Under the pieces are notes generated by a model that worked only from the letters and a program-made list of their open reading frames with translations, did no database searches and was not told the DNA's origin. Source: Zingiber officinale (Eukaryota > Streptophyta > Magnoliopsida > Zingiberales > Zingiberaceae). From it: a stretch of 64,000 nucleotides of DNA. The stretch spans positions 835,199 to 899,198 of the forward strand of contig NW_024589857.1 in the NCBI RefSeq assembly GCF_018446385.1, written 5' to 3'. Positions 25,625 through 37,116 of this stretch are shown in pieces (the stretch's first letter is position 1; each line of letters starts with the position of its first letter). Both the position numbers and the translations under genes were made by a program.

Positions 25625-26799
25625 CGGGTTAAAAGTTACAGATGAAGTAGTTAGCATTTTGATTAAGTTAAAACGTAAATACTTTAGTTTTTATCTCTTG
25701 TTTTTTCTTCGTTATAATTTTTTTTCTATGCATTTTTTAATTGTTTTTCAATATTGATGAACCCTATGCATTCAGCCGTAATGATTCTATGAAATTATCT
25801 CTCTCTCTTTTTCTTGAGGATCTTAATTACCATTACCATTAAATTGGAATAATGCATAGTAGTTATGGAATAATTGCTAAGCACTTTTATATTAAAAAGC
25901 TTTTTATTAATTTTATTAAAATTGTTTTTTTTAGTATGGTAAAAAAATTTTAAAATTTTTGTAGCAGGTGCGTTTCAGTCTCTACAATTTACTTATTATT
26001 ATAATATTTTTTATTTAAATATTTCAGTTTCTTGATCGCATGATGTGTCTCGTGCATCGTGAGCACATCCATGACTTTAAAAATATATGACTACTTATGA
26101 AAAAGTCAAAGGTTTTAGTATTATAAAATTTAAATCTCACTAATTATTAGATGTTTATTTGAATTTCTCGATTTTATTTACTTTATTTTTTAGAGAGAAA
26201 AAAAGAGGAAAAATCAGATGTAAGATCATCCACATAATCAGATGTAAGGGAAACAATTCAAATACTGATTGACTAAAACTATTTTAACCTCTAATCTTGA
26301 TCAAACCTATTCAAACGTTTAGCAACTTTAGTTTGCGTTATACGTTATAGTATTTTAGTTAAAATCGTGTAATTTTAAAGAAAGTTTAAAATGGAAAGTA
26401 ATAATAATGATAATAGGTTTTTAATTGTTTGCCCATAAAATAACTTTTATGGGTTCTCAGGTAGAGTTGACATTAACAACGTCAAAATCAGTTGGAAGGG
26501 GACCGATTCACCGGCGGCTAATAATTATTTGTTAAATCGAAAGGTGTTTTATAAAATTATTTATTTTTGTAAAATGAATATGATTAGATTTTGGTGTGAT
26601 TCATGCAGCCACCATCAAAGTGCATTCGGACAACTTCGGTTAATTTAAAGATGCGTAATAACTATTAAGAAATCGTGATTGATACAACATCAACATAATA
26701 TAAGCTTAACATGTCAAAATCTGTCTGACACATGTCTTTTGATTATTTGCCCAAAATTCATCTACATAGTTCCTTCCTTCCTTCTTCGACAAATTCTTC
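25625..26799. other. intergenic, AT-rich
   Basis: 3' flank of the S23 copy and upstream region of the glycosyltransferase. No gene, RNA or clear repeat is visible. Confidence 0.5.
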
Positions 26800-26807
26800 T
26801 ATAAATA
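26800..26807 (+). promoter_or_regulatory. TATA box of the glycosyltransferase gene
   Basis: TATAAATA lies 24 bases before the ATG at 26,831. This implies a very short 5' leader or a start site close to the ATG. Confidence 0.6.
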
Positions 26808-26830
26808 GACATGGTGCAACTAAATAGGCA

Positions 26831-28240
26831 ATGGCGTCGCAATCCCCAAGTCTCCACGTCATCTTCTTCCCTCTAATGGCCCCCGGCCACATCCTCCCTA
26901 TGCTCCACCTCGCCAAGCTCTTCGCCGCCCGCGGTGCTCGCGCCACCCTCCTCACCACCCCCGCCAACTCCCACCTCCTCCAACCCGCCGTCGACGGCGT
27001 CTCCATCAGCCTCCGCCTCATCCACTTCCCGTCCGCCGCCGTCGGCCTCCCACCTGGCCGTGAGAGCCTCGCCAGCGTCGACTTCCGCCAGCACACGGCC
27101 TTCTTCGAGGGAATATACATGCTGGAAGATCCCTTCCGCCGCGCCCTCGCCGAGCTCCGCCCCGACGCCGTCGTCTCCGACTGGTTCCTGCCGTGGACGT
27201 TCGACGTCGCCGAGGAGTTCCGCATCCCGCGCCTCGCGTTCCATGGCTACAGCGCCTTCGCGCTCTGCGCCAACGCGAGCCTCCTCTACGCGCCGCCCCC
27301 GCCGCCGCCGCCCGGAGACGAGGGGTCGACGTCCTTCGTCGTGCCTGGCTTCCCGCGGCGGCTGGAGATGCCCACGTCGCAGTTACCGGACTTATCCAAA
27401 TTAGAGCCGGTGGTGGTCAAGATCTTCCAGCAGATCGCGGAGTGGGAGACGAGGAGTTTCGGAGTGGTGGTCAACAGCTTCTACGATCTGGAGACGGAGT
27501 TCGCCGACCACCTCCGCCGCGCCATCTGGCGGAGGGCGTGGCTCGTCGGTCCAGTGGCCTCCGCGAAGTCCTTCTCCCACGACGGCGACGACCTCTCTGT
27601 TTCCCGATGGCTGGACGAGCAGCAGGACGCATCGGTGCTGTACGTCTGCTTCGGCAGCGTGAGCTCCATAGCCGGCGCCCAGCTCCGGGAGCTGGCTCTG
27701 GGCCTCGAGGCTTCCGGCCACCCATTCATTTGGGTCGTCCGGACCGACGACGCGGCGGCGGAGCCCAGCTGGCGACCGGCGGGGTTCGCGGAGAGGACGA
27801 AACAGAGGCGGTGGCTGATACTCGAGGACTGGGCCCCGCAGGCCGCGATACTTGGCCACGTGGCAGTCGGCGGGTTCGTGACGCACTGCGGGTGGAGCTC
27901 GTGCATGGAGGCCGTGGCCGCCGGCGTTCCGATGGCGACGTGGCCGCTCTTCGCGGAGCAGTTCCTCAACGAGAGGCTGGTGACGGAGGTGCTGGGGGTG
28001 GGGGTGTCGGTCGGCGCGACGCACTGGACGATGGACCCGGAGGAGAGGCCGTTGATACAGGCGGCGGAGGTGGAGCGGGCAGCGAGGAGAGTGATGGACG
28101 CCGACGGGGAGGAAGGGAGGAGGATGAGGACGAAGGCGAGGGAGCTGGCGCTGGCGGCCAAGACTGCGACGGCGGAGGGAGGGTCGTCGTCCGATGACAT
28201 GGGCAAGTTGATCAAAGACTTGATCGATCAAAAGCAATAA
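26831..28240 (+). CDS. UDP-glycosyltransferase, family 1, UGT73-like, single exon
   Basis: A 469-aa enzyme that should transfer a sugar, probably glucose, from a UDP-sugar to a small plant metabolite in the cytosol; the acceptor cannot be read from sequence. The catalytic His is H20 (MAPGH) and its partner Asp is D117 (VVSDWF). VVNSFYDLE (203-211 region to 221) and the N-terminus resemble UGT73 enzymes. The 44-residue PSPG sugar-donor box is W334-Q377; its final Glu-Gln (376-377) favours glucose. The normally near-invariant HCGWNS motif reads HCGWSS here (Asn to Ser at 356), followed by Cys358 instead of the usual Thr. A proline run lies at 155-161. GC content is far above the flanks, typical of grass and ginger-like single-exon genes. 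The frame is intact, so it is probably expressed. It stands alone with no pathway neighbours. Confidence 0.93.
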   Translation: MASQSPSLHVIFFPLMAPGHILPMLHLAKLFAARGARATLLTTPANSHLLQPAVDGVSISLRLIHFPSAAVGLPPGRESLASVDFRQHTAFFEGIYMLEDPFRRALAELRPDAVVSDWFLPWTFDVAEEFRIPRLAFHGYSAFALCANASLLYAPPPPPPPGDEGSTSFVVPGFPRRLEMPTSQLPDLSKLEPVVVKIFQQIAEWETRSFGVVVNSFYDLETEFADHLRRAIWRRAWLVGPVASAKSFSHDGDDLSVSRWLDEQQDASVLYVCFGSVSSIAGAQLRELALGLEASGHPFIWVVRTDDAAAEPSWRPAGFAERTKQRRWLILEDWAPQAAILGHVAVGGFVTHCGWSSCMEAVAAGVPMATWPLFAEQFLNERLVTEVLGVGVSVGATHWTMDPEERPLIQAAEVERAARRVMDADGEEGRRMRTKARELALAAKTATAEGGSSSDDMGKLIKDLIDQKQ

Positions 28241-28882
28241 AAAAACATAGTTGACAAAATAATAAAATAATAAATAAATAGCATTCAGAATTAGGTCATT
28301 CTAATTGACTCGTAATTGGGCCGTGTATTGGGCTTGACGGGCCCGATCTTGAATGTCCGCTGGATCTCGACCGTGCCAGAGTCAGTTCGCTGAACCGGAA
28401 TCTGAAAATAAATATTATTAAGATAAAAAAAGGAAATAAAAAATGAAGAAAAAAATAAAAAATATTACTAATTGTATTTGATGTTTTTTTTAAGTAGAAA
28501 TGTTAAATTGATTTGGAATAAAAAAATATCTTAACTAAAATATTACAAAGGAAACATAAAGCAAACCTAATAATTGACCCATTGACAATATCACGAAAAA
28601 AAAGGGGTTTATAATGGGAATTAAAGCTTGATCTCACTCTCTTATTAATCACGTAGGCTTTATCTCCTTGCCATGTTGGTATCCACTACTAATCCATAAA
28701 AGCTGACCTCCCAACTTTAATATCACTTTATATATCTATCTTAATTGAATCATTTTTAATTAAATTATATTTTTTAATTAATATTTACAAATAATTTTAA
28801 TAATTTTCAAAATCATTCGATCTTATAAGCAATGCCGCACAAAATTTCTTCTCCTCCTTCCCTTCTTCCATCGCACTGAGCA
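28241..28882. other. intergenic
   Basis: 3' flank of the glycosyltransferase gene and AT-rich upstream region of the small membrane-protein gene. Nothing else is seen. Confidence 0.5.
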
Positions 28883-29203
28883 ATGGCTTCGACGTCGTCC
28901 TCTACCACGACGATTCCGGTGCCGGAGTTCCAGGCGCAGGGAGCGCCGGCGTCGGGGGCCTCCGGGCGACGGCCGGGGTCTCTGGGGCCGTTCTTCGCGG
29001 TGATGTCGGTGCTGCTGATCCTGACCGTGTTCTCCTGCGTCTTCGGGCGGGTCTGCGCGTCGAAGGCGGAGGCGCCGGACGCCTCGTACGACTGCTCCAG
29101 GTGGACCCGGAGGCGATGGCGATGGCGGCGGAGCTTCGTCTCCGGCGAATCAAAGGCGCCACCGGCGTCCATACCTTCCCCCGATCCGCAACTGCAGCCT
29201 TGA
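28883..29203 (+). CDS. small single-helix membrane protein, unknown function (106 aa)
   Basis: The protein has a Ser/Thr- and Pro-rich N-terminus (1-34), one hydrophobic segment (about 36-57, GPFFAVMSVLLILTVFSCVF) and a Cys- and Trp/Arg-rich stretch (YDCSRWTRRRWRWRR, about 74-88). The tail is Pro-rich. I recall similar short plant proteins with the PGSLGPFFAVMSVL block but no assigned role. Codon use is GC-rich like the neighbouring glycosyltransferase, and the frame is clean from an ATG in a good context (GCAATGGCT). The gene has one exon, and its 3' end faces the 3' end of the flippase gene about 290 bases away. Function is not inferred. Confidence 0.75.
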   Translation: MASTSSSTTTIPVPEFQAQGAPASGASGRRPGSLGPFFAVMSVLLILTVFSCVFGRVCASKAEAPDASYDCSRWTRRRWRWRRSFVSGESKAPPASIPSPDPQLQP

Positions 29204-29496
29204 GCTACGTACTTCGATCCACTCAACTGCTTAAACTTAATTTCGAGCCTCAGTGAGTTCATTAGGATTCGCGAGTTGACTTCAATTACTTCGTTAATAT
29301 ACATGAATAAGATCACGGCACCCATGCCAAGCATCCCGAGAACAGAGTCGACCAGGTCGAGAAGAAAATCTCGCATATATTAAAAATTAAACAGTAAGGA
29401 ATCTATAACAATTTTTTCTAAACGTGAAAAGAAGGAAAAAAATTCAACCCAAACGGGCAAAGAATCGAAATTTACACAGCGAAGAGATGAGAGCCG

Positions 29497-32400
29497 TCAC
29501 GAGGAGTGAACGGCATGATGGACTCTCGTCGCCGACGACGACTGCGACTGGCTGACCTTCGCGTCGACCCGGGCCGACACTCCGACGGTCGTAGGTCTCA
29601 CCGACCTCTGGCGCACGATCTGGCAGTACTCCGGATCATCCGCCTGGCCGTCGTACCGAATCCACTGGACCATGTTGTGGTACATGGGGAAGAACCTCAT
29701 CTGAATGCTCGAATAACTGAAGTACGGGACGAGAGTGGCGGCGACGACGAAGAGCGTCGTGATCCAGTACGAGGGAGCGGGAGCCAGCACCTCGACGAAC
29801 ACCTGGTAGGCGTTGGTCGTGAAGGAGGGCGGCAAGGCGCCGTAGACGAGGAGGAAGATGTACCACAGGGCGATGCTGCCCCAGATGAAGACGTGCTGGA
29901 TCACGGTGAAGTAGGTGATGGACAGCGCCATGTGGCAGTTCACGACCCACACCACGCAAGTGTACATCGTGCCGCCGAGGACGTCGAAGCTCACCACCTC
30001 GCCGCCCCTGCGGAAGGCCTGGTGCTGCAGCGCGGCGGAGCAGAGGAAGAATATCGAGATGCCGTTGCAGACGCCGGCGAACATCCAACCCAGAATCCGC
30101 CGCCAGCTGAAGAGAACGTTCTGAACGCCTTCTTGGTAAAGCATGGGGAACTGCTCACAAATAAAGATTGCAACAAAATAAGAATTTTGAGGTGATAATC
30201 TGACTAAATATGAGGTAGAATTAAGATTGAAAAATATGATTACACTCAGAATTTAGTCCAAAACAAGATTATTATAATGATTATTATAATGTATAAGTCA
30301 TGTGCATACCTTCAAACAAAATCGAGCAGAGACATCCTGATCGAAGACCCCTAAAGCAATCACAGGAAGAGAACTGAAGAAGACGTTGTACAATGATAGA
30401 TACCAATCATTATACGCAGGCTGGCCGGAAAATGTCGTATACGCCTCGTACAAGAAGATGGTAACTCCAAATGTGAGATTCTTATAGAAGAAATAGCATA
30501 TCTGTAATGCAAAGAACAATGAGCATGTCGAAATGTATGTGTGGAAGTTGCGAACAAAAATTTGAAAGAGAGGGTATACCATTGTTGATATCCTCCGGTA
30601 ACACCAATGCCCGTGCACAAGTAACAGACGCTCGAGAAAGCGGAACTGAGATATTGCAATGTCACTCGCCATGACAGCCTATAAATTTCACAATTGAGAA
30701 GAAGGATTTTTCTGTGCAATTCTTCTAACGACAAGTATGTTCAGTCACAATAGCACTAACCTGCATTCCCTCAGCTCCGCTAATTCCAATTCCTATATCT
30801 GATTCTTGAAGCATGCCCACATCATTGGCACCATCTCCGATTGCTAAGGTCACTTTACCGGTACCTTCTTTAACGAGCTTGGTGACCTACAGAATTCAAT
30901 AATTAGTTTCGAACTGGTCTAACCAGCTGAACCTTCCAAAGTAACAAACAGAGGTATTCTACTATAAGAAGATCGAAACTCACTAGGGCTTTTTGTTTGG
31001 GGGAGGAACGACAGCATATGACTGATGCACAACCAACAGCCAGTTGTAAGAACAAGTTCTTGATATCATCTTTCAACGCGTATGCAAGAGATTTTCCATC
31101 AATGATCAAGGCAAATGACTCAGAAGTTGATGAACTAACAAGTTTGTTTCCTTCATTTATCTGATCTATAACACTAGCCTTTGATGCCTGAAAAATCCAA
31201 ACATCCATTGGCAATAGGTAAATGAAAAAAGGTATTCGTTAAATTAAATTGAGGATATTTTGTATCAGTTCTACTTTGAATAGTCCCTTGTTTGCAGAAG
31301 CTGAAAAAAAGTGTGCTATATCTTTAGAGGCTTTATGTTGTAGTTTAAAGTTTCCAGTAAACTGTAGCAAGTGCTATGTAGGTGAGATAATTTTATTGGT
31401 ACTTGATAGAGAACAAGATGAAGTTTGCAGATCCTTGTATTTTAGGTTATAAAATTATTGTTTTGAAATGCATATCTTCAGATGCCTCAACAGATCATCT
31501 AGAATCCAATGTTTATCTATCTCTACATATCACAAGATGAGATCAAGTATTTACAGATGTTAAGCTTTTACAAAACTAATTACCTTAGCAATGACTTCTT
31601 TGTTCCCTCCTTTCTCCAACTGAATTATATCTGGTCCTTCTAAACTGATTATTATTTGCTTCATTCCCGGCCTCAGGAGACTACAGGCAAAACTGCAAGG
31701 AAGAACAACATTTAAAACACCAAATAAGAAGCTAGAACTAAAGTTTTTTCCCCTTAGATTTAAAATACAAATTAAACAAGATTATACCCTATATTGATAG
31801 CTGTTTCCATCTTGTCACCAGTCAATACCCATAGTTTGATCCCAGCTTGTGCAAGTTTGTCTATGCACTCAGGTACCTGCTCACAATTATCCAGCAACTA
31901 TTAAGTTAACACCGTAAGGAATACATAAGAGTATGCCTAGAACAACTTTCAACCCACCCCATTTTGCAGTTTGTCTTCAACAGCTGTGGCACCAAGAAGA
32001 ATAAAATTTCTCTCGATGGAATCTGCAGCCTCTTCCATTCTTTCCTCTCTATCAGCACTAACGGAATTCTTTGCGTCCATGAACATCTGGTTGAAGCTTT
32101 TGTATTGATCTTCATCAAGCTCACGGTATGCAAGAACTAAGGTTCTTAAACCAGCATCAGCATATTCGAGCATCTGCACCTTAGTTTTATCTTCAAACTC
32201 CCTTCCATTATTGGCAAGCCTTTCAAACATGACACTGTATATATGAACAAGATATTTCAATATAAAATCCAGGTTTATGTCTTAGAGAACATAATCTCTT
32301 CATCTAACAAGTACAAGTAGTATGAAATTTGTGTTAGTCAATTCTTATGTCTCTAATAGACAGATTCAAGCAGCTTACTGACCTATCAGCGCCTTTGCTG

Positions 32401-34705
32401 AGAAGTAGCAACTTTCCTTTGTCATCTTGAACTATCACAGACATTCGCTTTCTAGAGCTATTAAACTCTATGACATTTAACAGCTTATATGACCTGACAA
32501 AGGAAACAAATTTAGACTGAGTTGCTAACTCAAACAACAAGACATCAAGCAATAAGATATTCTAAACAGGAAAAACACATTTATATTTCTCCTTACTTTT
32601 CCACATGCTTGCTTGAGATTGGATCTAGTTCACGTATAGAGATGCTTGTTTGTGTCCTCTGATAAAACTCAAAACCAAGCTCCCTTGCGGCAATAACAAA
32701 GGCAGCCTCATCAGGTGATTCAGCCTCATATGATACGTTTCCTTTTTCCTCATCGACTTCAGGAATGGCAGTATGGCAGATAGCCAACAGTCGAAAAAAC
32801 ATCCTTATGACATCAGCATGAGGTTCCTTAATCCAATTTCCATACATAATACGTGCATCATCAAAATTAAATCCTTTGATTGCTGGTTTTGCATTCTCAT
32901 GATGTTCTCTTGATCCTTCAGTTTCTACCAATGGAGATCCCTTTCTTCTAGCCATTGCTCTCTCAACCTCCGTAAACCCATGACCATAAGAAGTGCCAGC
33001 TATTGAGCATTTAATGAACTCCATTGAGTTGCAAGTGAGGGTTCCAGTCTTATCTGAGAGGATAGTGTCAACTTGGCCTAGTTCCTCATTCAAATTTGAA
33101 GTTCGTGCATGAGCTGGCTTATCAGATTCTTCATGATACATTTGGATGTCTTGATTGATAAATACAGTCTGCAGGACCTTGACAATCTCTATAGAAACAT
33201 ACAAAGAAATAGGGACGAAATAGCTATACAACATCATGGCAGTCAAAAAATGCAATATCGCAGCAACAGCTGCTCTCGTAGGATCGAAATAGATGGGGGA
33301 GTCATCAGGTCTAAGATACCATCTCTTCATCTTGCCATCTTGTAGATCATCATTAGTTTTTACCCCAAAAACAACTGAACCAATAAATGCGATTGAGACC
33401 AAGGAAGACATGAGGAGATAAATTAGCCTATCCATTAGTCTCTCAATTTTGCTCCTTTTTGATGGTGGGTCTGTGGCATTTTGCATGACCTTTGTATCAC
33501 GGCCTGTGAAAACAACAACTCCATATATGAAATCAGTGTTGCGCAACTTTGAGTCCCTAAGCAGAAGTTGTTGAGGCGAAAGAGGATACTGTCGGTCTTC
33601 GTATTCCATAGTTCCAACGTAAGTGTATAGGCTTGCATTTGGATCTTCACATTTGATGATTGCTTTGAAATCCTGGTAACTGGAATCTGATTGTAAACCT
33701 GTTGTTACCTCTAATGCTTGCTTTAGTTTCAAGTTTGTTTCCCCATCTAGATTCATGGTCTCAACATAACAAATTCCATCATCATAACTTGACGAAAGCA
33801 AAACAAGGTCAGCAGGAAAGAAGCTATCTTTCTCCACCTTCACAATATCACCCACCCTTAGATTCCTCCACTCGGTAAATTTGAATGTGCCACCACCTTG
33901 ATGTAGTTTAACTTTTCTATTGTTCACTTCGATATCCTGTGTGAATCAAAAGCTAATTCATTGTTAGTTCAGAAAAGAGAAATAATTAAGAAACACCATT
34001 CACCAAATATAAGGAGTTCATGGATTCAGTAATAGAACACAATTTCTTCTTGCTCGGAGGAAGAAAACTTAGCAAAACTACTTCGAGCTTCCTTCTAAAC
34101 AAGACCTATGCTTCAGTTGACCAGTAATAGAATCAACAAACAAGCGTAGTTATCAAGGATGTTTTCTTTTCATGTTATTTTTGTTTGTATGAAGATATGA
34201 AACTCTAGAACATATCTAGATATCTACACTTTTCACATGAACTAATTACCATATTCATTCTATATATTGAAACTATATATTCTCTCTGAGGAAATGGACT
34301 ATAAGAAGCTACCTGCTGATACCGACGCCAATCTTCAACGGCTTCCTTTGCCATGGTTGCTCCAATCACCACGATCAGCGGGAAAATCGCACTGACCGCA
34401 GAGTAAGGAGCCAGGGAAGTAAAAGAAAGGCATCCAACAAACAGAAAGAACATGTTTGCAACCCTCCGAAACTGCTCAAACAGTGCCTTGGGGAAGAATG
34501 TAGCAGCATTGTACTTGGTGGTGGAAACATAGTTGGATCCATAGTTCAAATTGGAAGCTTCAATGGAATCGGGCTCATTAGCGAAGGCCACTCGGGAGAA
34601 GCCTGGGCCTCCGACTTGAGAAACGTCGGCTTCGAACCTTGATGCGCCGCAAGCAAAAGCATAGAGTCTGCTCAGAAGAAGCTCTCTTCTCCTCCCCCGT
34701 GCCAT
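29497..34705 (-). CDS. P4-type ATPase, phospholipid flippase (ALA8-ALA12 group), 11 exons
   Basis: It moves phospholipids from the outer to the inner leaflet of membranes using ATP, usually with an ALIS/CDC50 partner. Exons (minus): 34705-34313, 33936-32597, 32493-32383, 32234-31958, 31876-31788, 31692-31584, 31187-30984, 30886-30761, 30678-30580, 30501-30310 and 30150-29497. They join to 3,594 nt, 1,197 aa, the normal length for ALA9/ALA10. Key motifs are DGET at 195-198 (dephosphorylation loop), PISL at 373-376 (lipid-path helix 4) and DKTGT with phospho-Asp 426. KGAD (nucleotide domain), [12 protein letters not shown] and [12 protein letters not shown] are also present. The C-terminus keeps [11 protein letters not shown], typical of the group. 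All introns are GT-AG. Every motif I checked is intact, so the gene looks functional. Confidence 0.95.
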
Positions 34706-35420
34706 TTGTTCTTATATCACAATTCGCCAAACTAGAAACGCCAAAATGTAAAGAGAAATAGCACAGATTCAACCTTTTTAAGCCCTAAGATCTGCCGCTT
34801 CCGGAAACCAGAGAACAAAATCGCTGTCCGCTCCGAGCTGAAACTTTCGAATCTGCATCACGCCACTTCCTCCGCCGAGACTGATCGAGCTCAGAAAGGG
34901 ATTCCGAGGGCGGTGGGAGGAGCACACGGAAAAATAACAGCTTTGAGGCACTTGCAAGACCAGAATCCCTCCGGCTGTGAGCAAGACGGCTCCTTTATCT
35001 CCTACACGGCGGAAATCTAGCCATTACCGGAGCTCGCCGCCCTCTATGAAGCACGAGTCAAATCGAGGAACCATCTTCTTCGAAACCATGGAGTTGAACC
35101 TTCAAACCTCTCACCTAATCCCAGCTTTGACTTGACTCCGAGCAAGGCCGAAACTCAACCACTAATTCCCAGCAAAATCTGGCGTATGAGCAACGATTCT
35201 GCGTGGAAATTGTGCTGCGATTCTAGATTTATATAGCAAAGTCTGCTGACTCTCATAAAAGGGGAAAGCAACGGGATGCAGTCCCAGAAGTTCTAGAAGA
35301 ACACTTGAAATCTGGTAAAGGGGAAGGTTCATCTGCATTAAATGCATTGAATTTGATGGGAGAGTAAACGACCCGGCATTTGACCAAGCATCCATTTTCC
35401 TTCGGTATAATGGATTAATC
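34706..35420 (-). other. 5' leader and upstream region of the flippase gene
   Basis: GC-richer sequence upstream of the start codon with pyrimidine tracts on the minus strand, consistent with a leader and a possible leader intron. I could not fix splice sites. Reading frames here lack family similarity. Confidence 0.4.
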
Positions 35421-37116
35421 AATTAGAAAAATCAGCGTTCAAAATCCTTTTTTTCTTCTTCTTATTATTCAAAAATCTAGAAATTAGTTAAAGACTTTTA
35501 TCTTGTCCGAAATTAACGATGGTGGCTGGTTGAGAACGCGGTTATGATATTGATTAAATAAAGATTTCATATGGTCTTGTGTGTTAAAAAAGTATTAGTA
35601 ACCGAATCAAAAGAAGGGATTCCGGTATTGTCCTCCAATGCTCAAATGAGTGATTGATTCAAAGATGGTGAACAATGAATAATAGTGAATGATCGTATCA
35701 AATTATATAGTGTTATGTATCGGTACATGTAGATGTAGACCTCTATGAACGAATTTTAAAATATTTTTCAAAAAAATTAAATTATAAAATGGCTCTGACA
35801 TCTTTTTTTAAATAGACTCACAGTCTTTATGATTGACATGGTGGAAACTTCGAAAATGAAAATTGCATGTAAAATATTCTTTGTCCTCTGTGACACAAAA
35901 TGTCAAAAAAGAATACGAGGTCCACAATAACCTACTTTGGCCAACCGATCGAATCACTAGAATAGTCTGACTGGTCATCCTTCTTGAGGGGTCCCCAGTT
36001 GACTTTTATGAATGTGATCAATGATTCTGTTTTCACTAAACCTCTTCAGTTGAGTCAGAAAGGATGTATGATCTAATTAGCTAAACCACTCTATCGAATT
36101 GATTCACTATGCTATTTCTGAATTAGGGATAAGGCTAGCTTAGCGGAATGTTGGCTTGACTCAAAGCTTCATCAACATTGTGTGGATGGACGTTCAATCG
36201 GACCCTCAGCCCGTTCAGCTTGACGACCCGATCGACTATCTTTCGATCGATCGAAGTCATCCTCTATGCTAGCTTAAAGATGAACCCTTCTTTAATTTTA
36301 ACCGTCCTACCATCCAATCCTCTTAATTTTGATCCAACTAAGAGGCCATAACTCAATTGCCACATCAGACTTGAATACTTTGGCAAGCAAGAATTGTTTG
36401 TTTAGGATTTGTTTTTTTCAATTATGGAAGATATTTCTTGTCTAATGGTAATCGAAGTTAGGCTAGTAGACTTTTCAATTTAATAGGTATGCAAGACTCT
36501 AAATTTAACTTGTCTCAATTATTTGGCAGGTTAAATTCACACGAGGAAGTCATGTGACTTAAATACGTACTTTATTTTTTTAAATCAAGGTTCAGCCTGG
36601 TTTTAAAAGTAGATACATAATTTTCTCGAAATTTATCTAGCGGATAAATTCAAACATAACTTATACACCCAGAGATCAACCTCCAAAGAATATATATTTT
36701 TTTAATCCAAATATTTAGCCATTTCAACCGACTAATCAATATCCCTACAGTAAGCTGAAACCTAAACTTTAGATCCTTTAATTATCAGACATAACTATTA
36801 CACCAATACATCTCATTCTCATTTAGTTGATATACTTCTATAAATAAATGACCTAGAGAAGAGAGGCGCCGACTCGCATCAGTGAGATTCCTAGACCTCA
36901 AGTAGAGGAGAAGAAGAACAATTGTACTTTATCCAGAGATTTAAGCTGACATTGATATCATCATAGAATTACAAGGAACTCATCTGTATTTCGACAGAAA
37001 ACATAGCACCAGCAACAGTTGTTTCTCTTATCGAATAATTGGCCTAAATCCAGGAGGCAAATACTACGCCATTTTGAAGAAATCTATTTGACATTGTGTG
37101 TGTGTGTGTCTTCCAT
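35421..37116. other. intergenic with repeat fragments
   Basis: Mostly AT-rich. A segment at about 35,930-36,300 has GATCGATCG and GGTCATCC-type phrases resembling the LTR repeats elsewhere in the window. A (GT)n run lies at 37,095-37,109 next to the end of the hAT-derived gene. No gene seen. Confidence 0.4.

Noticed and set aside
26758-28237. Several long frames on the opposite strand and other frames of the glycosyltransferase gene
   Set aside because: High GC at third codon positions removes stops in the other frames; their text is Arg/Ala/Pro-rich noise while the plus frame is a clear enzyme.
29506-30195. 229-codon plus-strand frame over the last flippase exon
   Set aside because: Composition-driven shadow of the GC-rich final exon of the P4-ATPase; low-complexity Asp/Glu/Arg/His text.
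26831-34705. Possible metabolic gene cluster (glycosyltransferase, small membrane protein, flippase)
   Set aside because: The three belong to unrelated processes and face different directions; no oxidase, transferase or synthase partners are present.
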